Of a stretch of DNA of 64,000 bases, positions 53,691 through 61,901 are shown piece after piece (position 1 is the first letter of the stretch; each line of letters opens with the position of its first letter). Position numbers and translations under genes: made by a program. The notes beneath the pieces were generated by a model, which worked only from the letters and a program-made list of their open reading frames with translations, made no database searches and was not told where the DNA came from. Source of the DNA: Hydrogenovibrio sp. SC-1 (GTDB lineage Bacteria > Pseudomonadota > Gammaproteobacteria > Thiomicrospirales > Thiomicrospiraceae); assembly GCF_002848135.1 (NCBI RefSeq), contig NZ_PKGB01000004.1:1-64000 (forward strand), read 5' to 3'.

Positions 53691-54275
53691 TTAATGACTG
53701 GATTTATTTTGTTGTCTTGCCATTTCAATTTCTTTATTTTGAATAAAGTAGACTAGTTTTCGTCTATCCTCTTCAGAAAGGTTTTCATACTCTAATGCAA
53801 CAGTCGTTTCATTTGAGTCATCTTCGCTGCTAAAAATTTTAACGATCTTACACCGAACGAGAATTGGCGAGTCATTCGACATTAGCTGAAAAAACAAATC
53901 GACCTTATCTTTTGGGTTGATATCTGCTTTGCGAATGTTAATGGCAATCCCGCCAGCACTAATATTGACCATTTGTTGTGGCATGGCATGCCCCAGTTGC
54001 TTTTTATCGATAGTCTGGAGAACAAAGTTCAATTTACTATTCAGTGTTGTGAGTGCATTGGCAAGAACGACACTTTTTTGGCCGATCTGAACAATATAGT
54101 CGTGGAGTTGCTCGTCCAGTTGACTTAAGTTTTCCATAAAATATTGTTCGATATAGGTGGAATCTGGTGTTAAAGGTAATGGTGTATCTTCAATTTTATC
54201 TTCAGGAATGATGCGATAGCTACATGGCAGCATTACATCGATTCTAAAAAAAGAGCGACCCTTTTCTAAATACAT
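53691..54275 (-). CDS. PilZ-domain c-di-GMP-binding protein
   Basis: The 194-residue protein has the PilZ halves split by a helical insertion. An arginine-bearing FFRIDVMLPCSYR lies near the N-terminus, and MVNISAGGIAINIR further on supplies the (D/N)xSxxG motif. The middle ~80 residues (YIEQYFMENLSQLDEQLHDYI) look helical. The ATG at 54275 follows AGAGAG by eight bases; an ATG at 54305 is possible. It lies next to flgN, so a c-di-GMP motility effector (YcgR-like) is a fair inference. Confidence 0.75.
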   Translation of the reverse strand: MYLEKGRSFFRIDVMLPCSYRIIPEDKIEDTPLPLTPDSTYIEQYFMENLSQLDEQLHDYIVQIGQKSVVLANALTTLNSKLNFVLQTIDKKQLGHAMPQQMVNISAGGIAINIRKADINPKDKVDLFFQLMSNDSPILVRCKIVKIFSSEDDSNETTVALEYENLSEEDRRKLVYFIQNKEIEMARQQNKSSH

Positions 54276-54568
54276 TTTATTTCTCTCTTTAGTGAAAATA
54301 GCCAAACACGCTGGCAGTTATTGCCGTGTGAGTCACTACCTCCTTCAATTAAAACGAGGCATTTCTTCCGACAAAGTATAGATCAGATTTTAGACCTGTG
54401 ATTTGTCTGCAAAGGCATCAATTGCAACAAGCAATGGCTTTCCGGTTTTTTCAAATGGTGTAAATAGGCTAATAGTAAACCATCTCACCAAGGTAAACAA
54501 TAGACTGGCTACATTTGACACAACATAGGGTAAAGCAGGAATTGCGCCATTTAGAAGGCGGTTTGAGT

Positions 54569-55057
54569 TTAAGCTTTTCCCAAAGGCTGAGTCGTCGACT
54601 TTCCTAGCGTTGCTTTGCCAGATGCGCTGTAGGTTTGGTTGCTTTTACTTTGGCCTTTTAACAAACCTAATACAGATTCATTCATGTTGCTTAAAGCATG
54701 AACGGCGACACCATTCGCTGTATTTTTTTGGTAACAATTGGTCGCAAGCATGTTCGCATCTTCAAGCTGTTGGATGATAGGCTTTGGTAAGGATTGAACC
54801 GATTCCATCAGGAGTAACTCTTTGAGTGAAAGTGGTTCGTTTGCGTTTGGAGATAAAGAGTTCGAAAGTTTTTGAAATTGGTTGGAGACTTCTTCTGATA
54901 CCGATTCCTTCTTTTCGAGTAGTGCAAGTAATGAATCGGGGTCAACTTTATGCAGATGAATGGCTTCTTGATCAAGAATGGTTTCAAACAGAGTTAAATT
55001 TTCCAGCAGTAAATCTAGTTGATGGGAAATGTCTTTTGGATTTACAGCTGGTATCAT
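54569..55057 (-). CDS. flgN: FlgN-type flagellar export chaperone
   Basis: FlgN holds FlgK and FlgL before export. The 162-residue helical protein has ILDQEAIHLHKVDPDSLLALLEKKESVSEEVSNQF, the core of the FlgN family, and a short disordered end. It lies 20 bp after flgM in the flgA-flgM-flgN order common in proteobacteria. Sequence identity within the family is low, so the call leans on context. Confidence 0.85.
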   Translation of the reverse strand: MIPAVNPKDISHQLDLLLENLTLFETILDQEAIHLHKVDPDSLLALLEKKESVSEEVSNQFQKLSNSLSPNANEPLSLKELLLMESVQSLPKPIIQQLEDANMLATNCYQKNTANGVAVHALSNMNESVLGLLKGQSKSNQTYSASGKATLGKSTTQPLGKA

Positions 55058-55077
55058 AACATTACACTTTTTTTGTA

Positions 55078-55386
55078 TTAGCGAGTAGCGAAAAGCACCT
55101 CAGTTTGAATCAGCTTATTTGCAACGCTCTGGGCATCAACTTGATAAGAGCCATCTTGTATCGCTGCTTTCAGTGCGTTGATTTTTTCTTGGTTGTCAAC
55201 CGTACTACTGGCTGCTTTCTCTTCCAAGTTTTTCACCTGAGACGAAACGCTGGTCAAAGTTACTTGATCAGTTGTTGTGTCCGAAGCTTTACTATTGTTC
55301 GCCGCATTCGGGTTTTTAGCAGTCGTTTGGCTAGACTCGTTTAACCGACTATTTACCAAACCTGAATTTAAATTTTTAATATCCAT
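55078..55386 (-). CDS. flgM: Anti-sigma-28 factor FlgM
   Basis: FlgM binds FliA (sigma-28) until the hook is finished and is then exported. The ~102-residue protein has an unstructured start (IKNLNSGLVNSRLNESS) and the C-terminal sigma-binding helices (VDNQEKINALKAAIQDGSYQVDAQSVANKLIQTEVLF). The ATG at 55386 follows GGGGAAT; an ATG at 55401 would add five residues. A sigma-28-type promoter lies 64 bp upstream, so FliA probably controls its own inhibitor. Confidence 0.9.
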   Translation of the reverse strand: MDIKNLNSGLVNSRLNESSQTTAKNPNAANNSKASDTTTDQVTLTSVSSQVKNLEEKAASSTVDNQEKINALKAAIQDGSYQVDAQSVANKLIQTEVLFATR

Positions 55387-55449
55387 GACGACATTCCCCA
55401 ATAATCATTTACAGTATTCTAGCAATTAAATGTGCTTTTTATAATATAT

Positions 55450-55475
55450 ATAACGGCTGTTTTTAGAAAACTTTA
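55450..55475 (-). promoter_or_regulatory. flgM: Sigma-28 (FliA) type promoter of flgM
   Basis: On the minus strand TAAAGTTT is followed by GCCGTTAT, close to the enteric FliA consensus TAAA-N15-GCCGATAA. The spacer between TAAA and GCCG is 14 bp, one less than usual. Initiation would fall near 55443, about 57 bp before the flgM ATG. Confidence 0.65.
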
Positions 55476-55501
55476 GTATATTTTAGCTTTTTTTATTTGC
55501 T

Positions 55502-56227
55502 CTAATAGACCGATACGGTATTCGGAGCAATAACTATGCCTTTTATCTCTTTTTCAGAAGAATCATTTTTTACCGTAATTTGTTGATTTAGCGTTCCGCT
55601 TTCTAATGCCGTACCAACAGAGCGGACTTGAATGCTACCAATTTGTGACACAATTTTAACGCGATTCCCTTTAAAGACCAGGTAAGGGGGTTGTAACTGT
55701 TGGACGCTTAGCTGTGAGTTAGCAGCGATACCCCGTTTAGCGCGCATTCCGATCGCACTGTCAAGTTGGACCAATGTCCCTTTACGAATTTTGCGATAAG
55801 GCAAATAGACCAGTTCAACATCTTCACTTTTTATAACGGCCTGTTTGAGGATTACTTTAGTGGTGATAACGGCGGGCAAGTCACCATCGACAACCGCCGT
55901 AATATAAACCTTCCATGAAGGGGTGCTGCAAGCGGCTTCGAATGTCATTCGGCCAAAAAACTTATCTGGCGCTCTATCTTCAAGTGAAACGGGGTGCTCA
56001 CATTGAGGGAGTTGCAAGCGCTCACTTAATTTCCGCACTTCAATTTTAGGGTTAAATACTTTTTGGTCGGTTTTTTGCTTTATTAGCTCAAGAGTCTGCT
56101 GATAAATTTTTTCCATTGGCTGTAAAGCGCTGGTGGCGGGTTGGGCAGCAGTTTTTTGAGCAAAAATAGTCAGCAAAAAAATAAAGATAACCTTGTTGTG
56201 AAAGTGAACGGCTTTTTTAAAGTGCAT
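55502..56227 (-). CDS. flgA: Flagellar P-ring assembly chaperone FlgA
   Basis: FlgA guides FlgI into the P ring in the periplasm. The 241-residue protein has a signal peptide (~10-30, end AAAQP-like), a SAF-type domain (VILKQAVIKSEDVELVYLPYRKIRKGTLVQLDSAIGMRAKRGIAANSQL) and the ending GSIQVRSVGTALESGTLNQQITVKNDSSEKEIKGIV, diagnostic of FlgA. The ATG at 56227 has AAAAAGGAAACC before it; an ATG at 56263 is rejected. It is divergent from cheV. Confidence 0.92.
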   Translation of the reverse strand: MHFKKAVHFHNKVIFIFLLTIFAQKTAAQPATSALQPMEKIYQQTLELIKQKTDQKVFNPKIEVRKLSERLQLPQCEHPVSLEDRAPDKFFGRMTFEAACSTPSWKVYITAVVDGDLPAVITTKVILKQAVIKSEDVELVYLPYRKIRKGTLVQLDSAIGMRAKRGIAANSQLSVQQLQPPYLVFKGNRVKIVSQIGSIQVRSVGTALESGTLNQQITVKNDSSEKEIKGIVIAPNTVSVY

Positions 56228-56375
56228 GGTTTCCTTTTTATTTCGGTTGGTTTTTGCTTGCATTCGTGTTTTCAGTTATATTAACTGATATTGTTTTTTT
56301 TATCATGTGTTGGCTTCAGTTTCTGAGCCAAACACCGATTTTGAACCCATTGAAAAAGGGTGAGGGTGGCTATTC

Positions 56376-57350
56376 ATGTCAAGTTTTTTAAAAGGGGTTG
56401 ATCAACGTACTTCATTAGCGGGTATGAATCGCATGGAGTTATTGTTGTTTAAAATTCATGGAGACCAATTATTTGGAATCAATGTTTTTAAAGTTCGAGA
56501 GGTCATTCGCACGCCTTTTATTTCGCCTGTGCCAAAATCAGACTCTCGTATTGTAGGGGTGTCAGATATTCGTGGCCATACCATGCCGATGATTGATTTA
56601 GCTAAATCACTGGGGTTGCCGCCAGTACCGCATGAAAAATACCGAGATTCTTTAACGATTGTGACCGAATTTAACAGTTCTGTTCAGGGGTTTTTGGTTG
56701 AAGATGTAGATCGAATTGTTCACCTAAGATGGGAAGATATACTCCCCCCACCAGATACGCTAATGAACGTTAATTACCTCACCGGTATTACTCGAGCACA
56801 AAACCAAATTGTTGAAATTGTGGACGTTGAAAAAGTATTGGCAGAAGTCTCCGGGATGCAGGAAGAGATGTCTGATGAGTTCTTAAACCAAAATCAATCC
56901 AAAACACAAGGGCATGATTTCTTTGTGCTGGCGGCAGATGATTCAGTGGTCGCTCGTAATCAATTAAAAACCACCCTGGAAAAACTCGGCATTACCAATA
57001 AAATTGTGACCAATGGCAAGTTAGCATTGGAGTTTTTGAAAAAATGGGCAGATGATGCCGATAAAGAAATCAGTCCACCTGTATCAGATCGGGTATTAAT
57101 GGTGATTTCGGATATTGAAATGCCTGAAATGGATGGGTACACACTCACCACCAATATTCGTAAAGATCCTCGCTTAAGTGATCTGTATGTTATTTTAAGC
57201 TCATCGCTTAGCGGAGGGTTTAATGACTCTTTAACTGAAAAAGTGGGTGCGAATAAATTTATGTCGAAATGGCACCCAGAAGAGTTAGCTCAAGCTATTG
57301 TCGATCGTATTGATGAGGTCACACATGAACGGATACAACAAGCCTCTTAA
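56376..57350 (+). CDS. cheV: Chemotaxis coupling protein CheV (CheW-REC)
   Basis: CheV couples receptors to CheA and is itself phosphorylated. The 324-residue protein has a CheW domain (ELLLFKIHGDQLFGINVFKVREVI ... VGVSDIRGHTMPMIDLAKSLG) and a C-terminal receiver domain (LAADDSVVARNQLKTTLEKLG, VISDIEMPEMDGYTLT with the acceptor Asp, and a late FMSKWHP lysine). The divergent flgA neighbour is the standard gammaproteobacterial arrangement; cheR and flgB, which often follow, are absent here. Confidence 0.94.
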   Translation: MSSFLKGVDQRTSLAGMNRMELLLFKIHGDQLFGINVFKVREVIRTPFISPVPKSDSRIVGVSDIRGHTMPMIDLAKSLGLPPVPHEKYRDSLTIVTEFNSSVQGFLVEDVDRIVHLRWEDILPPPDTLMNVNYLTGITRAQNQIVEIVDVEKVLAEVSGMQEEMSDEFLNQNQSKTQGHDFFVLAADDSVVARNQLKTTLEKLGITNKIVTNGKLALEFLKKWADDADKEISPPVSDRVLMVISDIEMPEMDGYTLTTNIRKDPRLSDLYVILSSSLSGGFNDSLTEKVGANKFMSKWHPEELAQAIVDRIDEVTHERIQQAS

Positions 57351-57452
57351 TTGCAATAAGGTAACCAGTTTCTATTGCGTAATTTGGCAAATAAAAGAAA
57401 TGAGACGTCAGGCTGTTTCAATAATTGAGTACTGACATAGGAACAAGTAAAT

Positions 57453-58727
57453 ATGAATCGAGTGGGTCATAATCGACTGGTTTTATTGGGGCTAAGTTTG
57501 ATTTGTTGGTTTGGAAACGTCCAGGCGCAAACGGCACCCAATAGGTGTGTTGTGGTAACGGGTACGGCTTCTTTAGATGGCGTTACTGAAGAGTTCGCAA
57601 GACAAATGGCGATTCGTAATGGCCTCAAACTCGCGAGTATGCAGAACAACCTGAGTATTTCATCTGATCAAGTGGTGACAAACTATACGTTACATAAGGA
57701 CATGACTCATTTTACCAGTCAAAGCAAGGTCTCTAACTTTGCGATTGTTGAAGAAGGGGTAAAATCGCCGGAATTCGATGACTTATTTGACAAAACGGGT
57801 CAGAAAATTGAAGATCCCTCTGCTTTAAGAAAACTGAAAACTTATCAAGTTAAGCTGGAAGTCTGCTTAACGGAAAATCCTCAAGCCTGTAATAGTGTTC
57901 CTGGTAATCATTTACAACCCAAATTGGCTATTGCGAGACCCGTGATTTCGGATAGCTATCAAGCACGTGATATTTCGAACTTATTAATTGGTTATCAGTC
58001 GGAATTAGAACGCCGGTTGCAAAAAGAAGGCTATCAGAACCTGGTCGCGATCGAAGAAGCTTCGGTGGTGGATACGCGTCAGCCGATTGCGCCTAATTTA
58101 TCGCCTGAAGTGTTAGAGCCGATTCGAGAAACCACTGGCGCAGAATATGTCTTGCTAACGGTTATTCGTTCTGTTTCTGCACACAATGAAGACTCTGCCG
58201 CTTGGAATAAAATTAAGCGTTTTTATAATCATGAAATAGAACCAAATGCTCGCTATTTGGAAATTGAGTTTTTCGTTGTTGATTTAATTCACTATGAAGT
58301 GATCTCTCAATATCGAGAAGGGTTTGATGTTAAAGGGGATGTTAAGGTGGGTCGAGAAAGGCCCTTTGGCACCAGCGCTTTTTTTGCGACAGATACGGGA
58401 ATGGTATTTGATGCGATTTTGCGACAGCAGACTCAGGCCGTGTTCAAGCGTTTAAAATGCCAGCCCGTTGAGACCCAAATTATTGATGTGAGAGATGGCG
58501 AATACATTCTCTATTTGAGCAGAGCATCGGGCGCGCGCGTTGGGGATGAGTTTGCCGTTTATCATCGCCAAGGGCGTCCCGTCCGTTACCAAGGTGTTTT
58601 ACTCGGTGCAGACTCAATGCCGAGTGGATTCTTAAAAGTTACTCGGATTCACGCTAAGTTTGCGGTTGCTGAAGTTCTGGCAAAGCAGGGCTTAATGGAA
58701 GTGGGCGATTCAGTTAAATCTTGGTAA
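57453..58727 (+). CDS. flgT: Flagellar H-ring protein FlgT
   Basis: FlgT forms the H ring that surrounds the LP rings and supports the motor in Vibrio and relatives. The 424-residue protein has a signal peptide (~8-25, end VQAQ), an N domain with VVVTGTASLDGVTEEFARQMAIRNGLKLASMQNNLSISSDQ, a middle domain (~150-330) and a C domain (DGEYILYLSRASGARVGDEFAVYHRQGRPVRYQGVLLG). The domain order and the lone placement beside cheV match FlgT. Confidence 0.88.
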   Translation: MNRVGHNRLVLLGLSLICWFGNVQAQTAPNRCVVVTGTASLDGVTEEFARQMAIRNGLKLASMQNNLSISSDQVVTNYTLHKDMTHFTSQSKVSNFAIVEEGVKSPEFDDLFDKTGQKIEDPSALRKLKTYQVKLEVCLTENPQACNSVPGNHLQPKLAIARPVISDSYQARDISNLLIGYQSELERRLQKEGYQNLVAIEEASVVDTRQPIAPNLSPEVLEPIRETTGAEYVLLTVIRSVSAHNEDSAAWNKIKRFYNHEIEPNARYLEIEFFVVDLIHYEVISQYREGFDVKGDVKVGRERPFGTSAFFATDTGMVFDAILRQQTQAVFKRLKCQPVETQIIDVRDGEYILYLSRASGARVGDEFAVYHRQGRPVRYQGVLLGADSMPSGFLKVTRIHAKFAVAEVLAKQGLMEVGDSVKSW

Positions 58728-58754
58728 ATTCAAGTCCACCTTTTCAAAAAATGA

Positions 58755-58764
58755 CCAGGCCTGG
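58755..58764. repeat. Iterated palindrome CCAGGCCTGG, copy 8
   Basis: Perfect copy in the 46-bp gap between the convergent flgT and nth genes, within the extended AAATGACCAGGCCTGG match. On the minus strand CATTTTTT follows, so it may also help end nth transcription. Confidence 0.9.
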
Positions 58765-58773
58765 TTAAAAAGG

Positions 58774-59406
58774 TTATTCGGTTTTTTCTGAGTATTCACA
58801 TAAATCGTATATACAGCAGGCTCCGCAACGGGGTTTGCGAGCGGTACAGGTGTAACGACCATGTAAAATCAATAAATGATGTGCCGGAATCAGGTAGCGT
58901 TTAGGAACCGTTTTCACCAACTTCTTTTCCACTTCCAGTACGGTTTTGCCTTTTGCTAAGTGGGTTCGATTTGCAACCCGAAAAATATGTGTATCGACGG
59001 CAATTGTGGGTTGACCAAAAGCCGTATTTAAGACGACATTGGCGGTTTTCCTGCCAACCCCTGGTAACGCTTCCAGTTCTGCACGTGTCTCAGGAACTTG
59101 GCTGTTATGACGTTCGATTAATAGTTGACACGTTTTAATAATATTAGTGGCTTTGGTATTAAATAGCCCAATGGTTTTGATATAGCTTTTTAATTGTTCT
59201 TCGCCTAAAGCCAAAATGGCTTCAGGGGTATTGGCCACAGGGAAGAGTTTTGCGGTGGCCAAATTAACCCCTTTGTCCGTCGCTTGAGCTGATAAAACCA
59301 CCGCAATCAATAGTTCAAAAGTCGATTGATAGTTTAATTCGGTTTCGGCAACCGGAATCGCTTCCGATAACCGTTCAAAAATTTCCAGTCTTTTTTGTTT
59401 ATTCAT
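58774..59406 (-). CDS. nth: Endonuclease III (Nth)
   Basis: Nth removes oxidised pyrimidines and nicks abasic sites. The 210-residue protein has the helix-hairpin-helix LPGVGRKTANVVL with the catalytic Lys at 120, the catalytic Asp at 138 (VDTH), and a C-terminal [4Fe-4S] motif with four Cys (C-x6-C-x2-C-x5-C type: CTARKPRCGACCIYDLC). It follows rsxE by 8 bp, as in E. coli rsxABCDGE-nth. Confidence 0.96.
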   Translation of the reverse strand: MNKQKRLEIFERLSEAIPVAETELNYQSTFELLIAVVLSAQATDKGVNLATAKLFPVANTPEAILALGEEQLKSYIKTIGLFNTKATNIIKTCQLLIERHNSQVPETRAELEALPGVGRKTANVVLNTAFGQPTIAVDTHIFRVANRTHLAKGKTVLEVEKKLVKTVPKRYLIPAHHLLILHGRYTCTARKPRCGACCIYDLCEYSEKTE

Positions 59407-59414
59407 GGTGTTAA

Positions 59415-60164
59415 TTAAGGGGACGATGTTGATTTAATTTCAGCAGAAACTTCTGTAATGTTGGGGAGTTGTTTATTCAGCTCAGATTGGCGTTGCTCAA
59501 AGGTATTTTTGAGTGCGACCAACAGTCCTAAGCCAATAAAGGCACCAGGCGGTAAAATTGCCATCAAAATCGGGTGGTAATCATCCGGTAAACTCATTTT
59601 TAATGAACGAGCCGTTTCACCAAATAATAAATCCATTTGGGCGAATAGTGTGCCGTTGCCAATGAGTTCACGAAAACTGCCTAAAACCACTAAAACGATG
59701 GTAAACCCTAAGCCAATAAAAAATGCATCCACTAAAGATTTATCAATGGAATTCTTAGAAGCAAAAGCTTCTGCCCGACCTAGAATTGCACAGTTGGTAA
59801 CAATTAATGGGATGAAAATGCCGAGAATGCCATGTAATGTGTGTAAATAAGCTTCCATCCATAAATCAATGGCGGTGACCGCCGAGGCAATAATGGCAAT
59901 AAATACCGGAATTCGAATTTCAGCCGCCACATGATTGCGCACCAGTGATACCAGAAAGTTTGACGTTAATAATACCGCCATGGTTGCCAACCCCAGCCCT
60001 AAACCATTAACAGTGTTATTCGTCACCGCAAGTAATGGACAGAGCCCAAGCAATGCAACCAATGCTTGGTTGTTGTCCCAAATACCATTTTTAGCAATTT
60101 GCTGGTACTGATTAAGTTTATTAGACAAGCTAAAACGGTCATTCTGGTGGTTGGGCTGACTCAT
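59415..60164 (-). CDS. rsxE: Rsx/Rnf complex subunit RsxE
   Basis: RsxE is a membrane subunit of the Rsx/Rnf electron-transport complex, which moves electrons between NADH and ferredoxin or reduces SoxR. The 249-residue protein has six or so helices and the family segments NQALVALLGLCPLLAVTNNTVNGLGLGLA and IVTNCAILGRAEAFASKN, with a conserved Cys. The ATG at 60164 has AAGGAG nine bases upstream. It overlaps rsxG by 26 bp. Confidence 0.94.
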   Translation of the reverse strand: MSQPNHQNDRFSLSNKLNQYQQIAKNGIWDNNQALVALLGLCPLLAVTNNTVNGLGLGLATMAVLLTSNFLVSLVRNHVAAEIRIPVFIAIIASAVTAIDLWMEAYLHTLHGILGIFIPLIVTNCAILGRAEAFASKNSIDKSLVDAFFIGLGFTIVLVVLGSFRELIGNGTLFAQMDLLFGETARSLKMSLPDDYHPILMAILPPGAFIGLGLLVALKNTFEQRQSELNKQLPNITEVSAEIKSTSSP

Positions 60165-60819
60165 ATAGTCGATCTCCTTGTTGTTGAACAAAGTGGAGTG
60201 CATTTTTGACAGCTTTGACAATCGCTCTTGGCGTGATGGTGGCCCCGGTAAATTGATCAAAATGGCCACCATCTTTTTTAACGAGCCAATAATACTGCTG
60301 GTCTGGGCGCAACTTTTCACCATTAAATCCTAGTACCCAGTCCGTTTTACGAATGTCTACTTTATCTCCTAATCCAGGGGTTTCACGATGTTTCAATACC
60401 CGAACACCGGCAAGCGTGCCATCTTGATATATTCCGGTAATGATATGAATTTTGCCACTATAACCCTCGGTTGCAATCACTTTCATAATAACCGCCACCG
60501 GCTTTTGATTCAGTCTAGCGCGGTAAATGGTCACCGGTTCATCCGTACCTAAGTGCTCTGAATCAGTCACTGAAATGGTATCGGTAAAGAGGTCATTGTT
60601 ATATTGAGTCTTAGGTAGAATTTGGTCAATAGTTTTTAAGAGCACTTGTTTTTCCGCTTTTTTAATCGGTTCAGCGGTAATGTATTGCGTCATTAATAAA
60701 AAACTAATGCCTGCCAAGGTAAATAGCGCTAGGTAAAAAGCAGATTGCAACATCTTTTGACGTAAAAGATCACCAGGCCTGGTGTTTTTTGACTGGGTTT
60801 CGGCGTTATGTTGATCCAT
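60139..60819 (-). CDS. rsxG: Rsx/Rnf complex subunit RsxG, covalent FMN
   Basis: RsxG is the FMN-binding periplasmic subunit of the Rsx/Rnf complex. The 226-residue protein has one N-terminal membrane helix (~25-45), VTEGYSGKIHIITG-like strands and the flavinylation motif FTGATITPRAIVKAV, with FMN attached to the Thr. The ATG at 60819 lies 2 bp after the rsxD stop. An upstream ATG at 60930 would run deep into rsxD. A CCAGGCCTGG copy encodes Arg-Pro-Gly at its start. Confidence 0.92.
   Translation of the reverse strand: MDQHNAETQSKNTRPGDLLRQKMLQSAFYLALFTLAGISFLLMTQYITAEPIKKAEKQVLLKTIDQILPKTQYNNDLFTDTISVTDSEHLGTDEPVTIYRARLNQKPVAVIMKVIATEGYSGKIHIITGIYQDGTLAGVRVLKHRETPGLGDKVDIRKTDWVLGFNGEKLRPDQQYYWLVKKDGGHFDQFTGATITPRAIVKAVKNALHFVQQQGDRLYESAQPPE
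60773..60782. repeat. Iterated palindrome CCAGGCCTGG, copy 9
   Basis: Perfect copy, extending to the 14-bp palindrome CACCAGGCCTGGTG, inside rsxG. On the plus strand T6 follows, giving a terminator-like look although no rightward gene ends here. Confidence 0.9.
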
Positions 60820-60821
60820 AG

Positions 60822-61850
60822 TTATTTCCGATAGCCAACCACTCTGGGCTGGGTATATTGGTCGATAAAGGGCACAAACATATTCATAATGAGTACGGCA
60901 AAGGCAATGCCTTCCGGAAAGCCTCCCCAATTACGGATAACGTAGACCAGCACTGCAATGCCAGAGGCATAGATAAAACGTCCCAACGGCGTTGTACTGG
61001 AGGTCACTGGGTCGGTGATAATGAAAAAAGCCGCTAACATTAATCCACCAGTGAGTAAATGAAATCGAACCGGTGCATAGTTTTCTGGGTCGAACCAATT
61101 AAATGTCGCAGATAAAATAATCATGGTAATGAGAAAGCCCGCAGGGTATTGCCAACGAATACTTCGGCTCATTAACATCCAAATACCGCCAATAAAGAAA
61201 GCAATATTGACGGCCGCCCAACCATAGGGAATTCTAAATCGATTGAAGCTTTCACCTTCCAAAGTGACCGGTACAGGGACGCCAGTCGATAATGCGGTTT
61301 TGACTTCATCTAATGGGGTTGCACCCGTGATTTGGTCTAGTGGGATGGTATGAATATGCCCCGTAAAAATTAAATTGAAGGAATCCATAAAAGATAAAAA
61401 ATGCCCTGAAACCTGAGTTGGCAATGTCCATTGCGTCATTTCATACGGGAATGAAATTAATAAAAATGCAAAGCCTAGCATCGCCGGATTAAAAGGGTTG
61501 TAGCCCAGTCCACCATAAAGATGCTTGCCAAAAATAATGGCAAAAGTAATCCCTGTGACAATTATCCACCAAGGTGCCTCTGGCGGAATACAAAACACCA
61601 GTCCTGTGACGGTAATAAGGCCACTAAAATCGGTTAAGTAAGGCCAAACAGGACGGCTCCGAAGCTTTAACATAAGGGTCTCAACCGCAATCAAAGTGAA
61701 CATCGCCAAAGTCCATTGAATCGTAATGCCAAATCCAAAGAAATAAATGTGGGTAAAGAGCGCAGGCAATGCAGCTAACTGCACATTTAGCATCACTTTG
61801 CGGACACTATTATTGTTATGGGTAAAGGGTGAAGAAATGGGAGCCATCAT
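60822..61850 (-). CDS. rsxD: Rsx/Rnf complex subunit RsxD, covalent FMN
   Basis: RsxD is a membrane subunit with a second covalent FMN. The 342-residue protein has about nine helices (first at ~20-38), the ITGATPLDEVKTAL segment with the flavinylation Thr, FGKHLYGGLGYNPFNPAMLGFAFLLISFP, and FFIITDPVTSSTTPLGRFIYASGIAVLVYVIR. Two adjacent ATGs (61850 and 61847) follow AGGA; the first is used. It lies 51 bp after rsxC. Confidence 0.94.
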   Translation of the reverse strand: MMAPISSPFTHNNNSVRKVMLNVQLAALPALFTHIYFFGFGITIQWTLAMFTLIAVETLMLKLRSRPVWPYLTDFSGLITVTGLVFCIPPEAPWWIIVTGITFAIIFGKHLYGGLGYNPFNPAMLGFAFLLISFPYEMTQWTLPTQVSGHFLSFMDSFNLIFTGHIHTIPLDQITGATPLDEVKTALSTGVPVPVTLEGESFNRFRIPYGWAAVNIAFFIGGIWMLMSRSIRWQYPAGFLITMIILSATFNWFDPENYAPVRFHLLTGGLMLAAFFIITDPVTSSTTPLGRFIYASGIAVLVYVIRNWGGFPEGIAFAVLIMNMFVPFIDQYTQPRVVGYRK

Positions 61851-61901
61851 TGGTGAATTCCTAATAATAGAGCACAAGTCATCCCGGTCTGATGCGATTG
61901 G

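Noticed and set aside
60773-60786. Terminator for a rightward gene
   Set aside because: Palindrome plus T6 looks right, but no rightward gene ends here; it is inside rsxG. It is treated as an iterated-palindrome copy.
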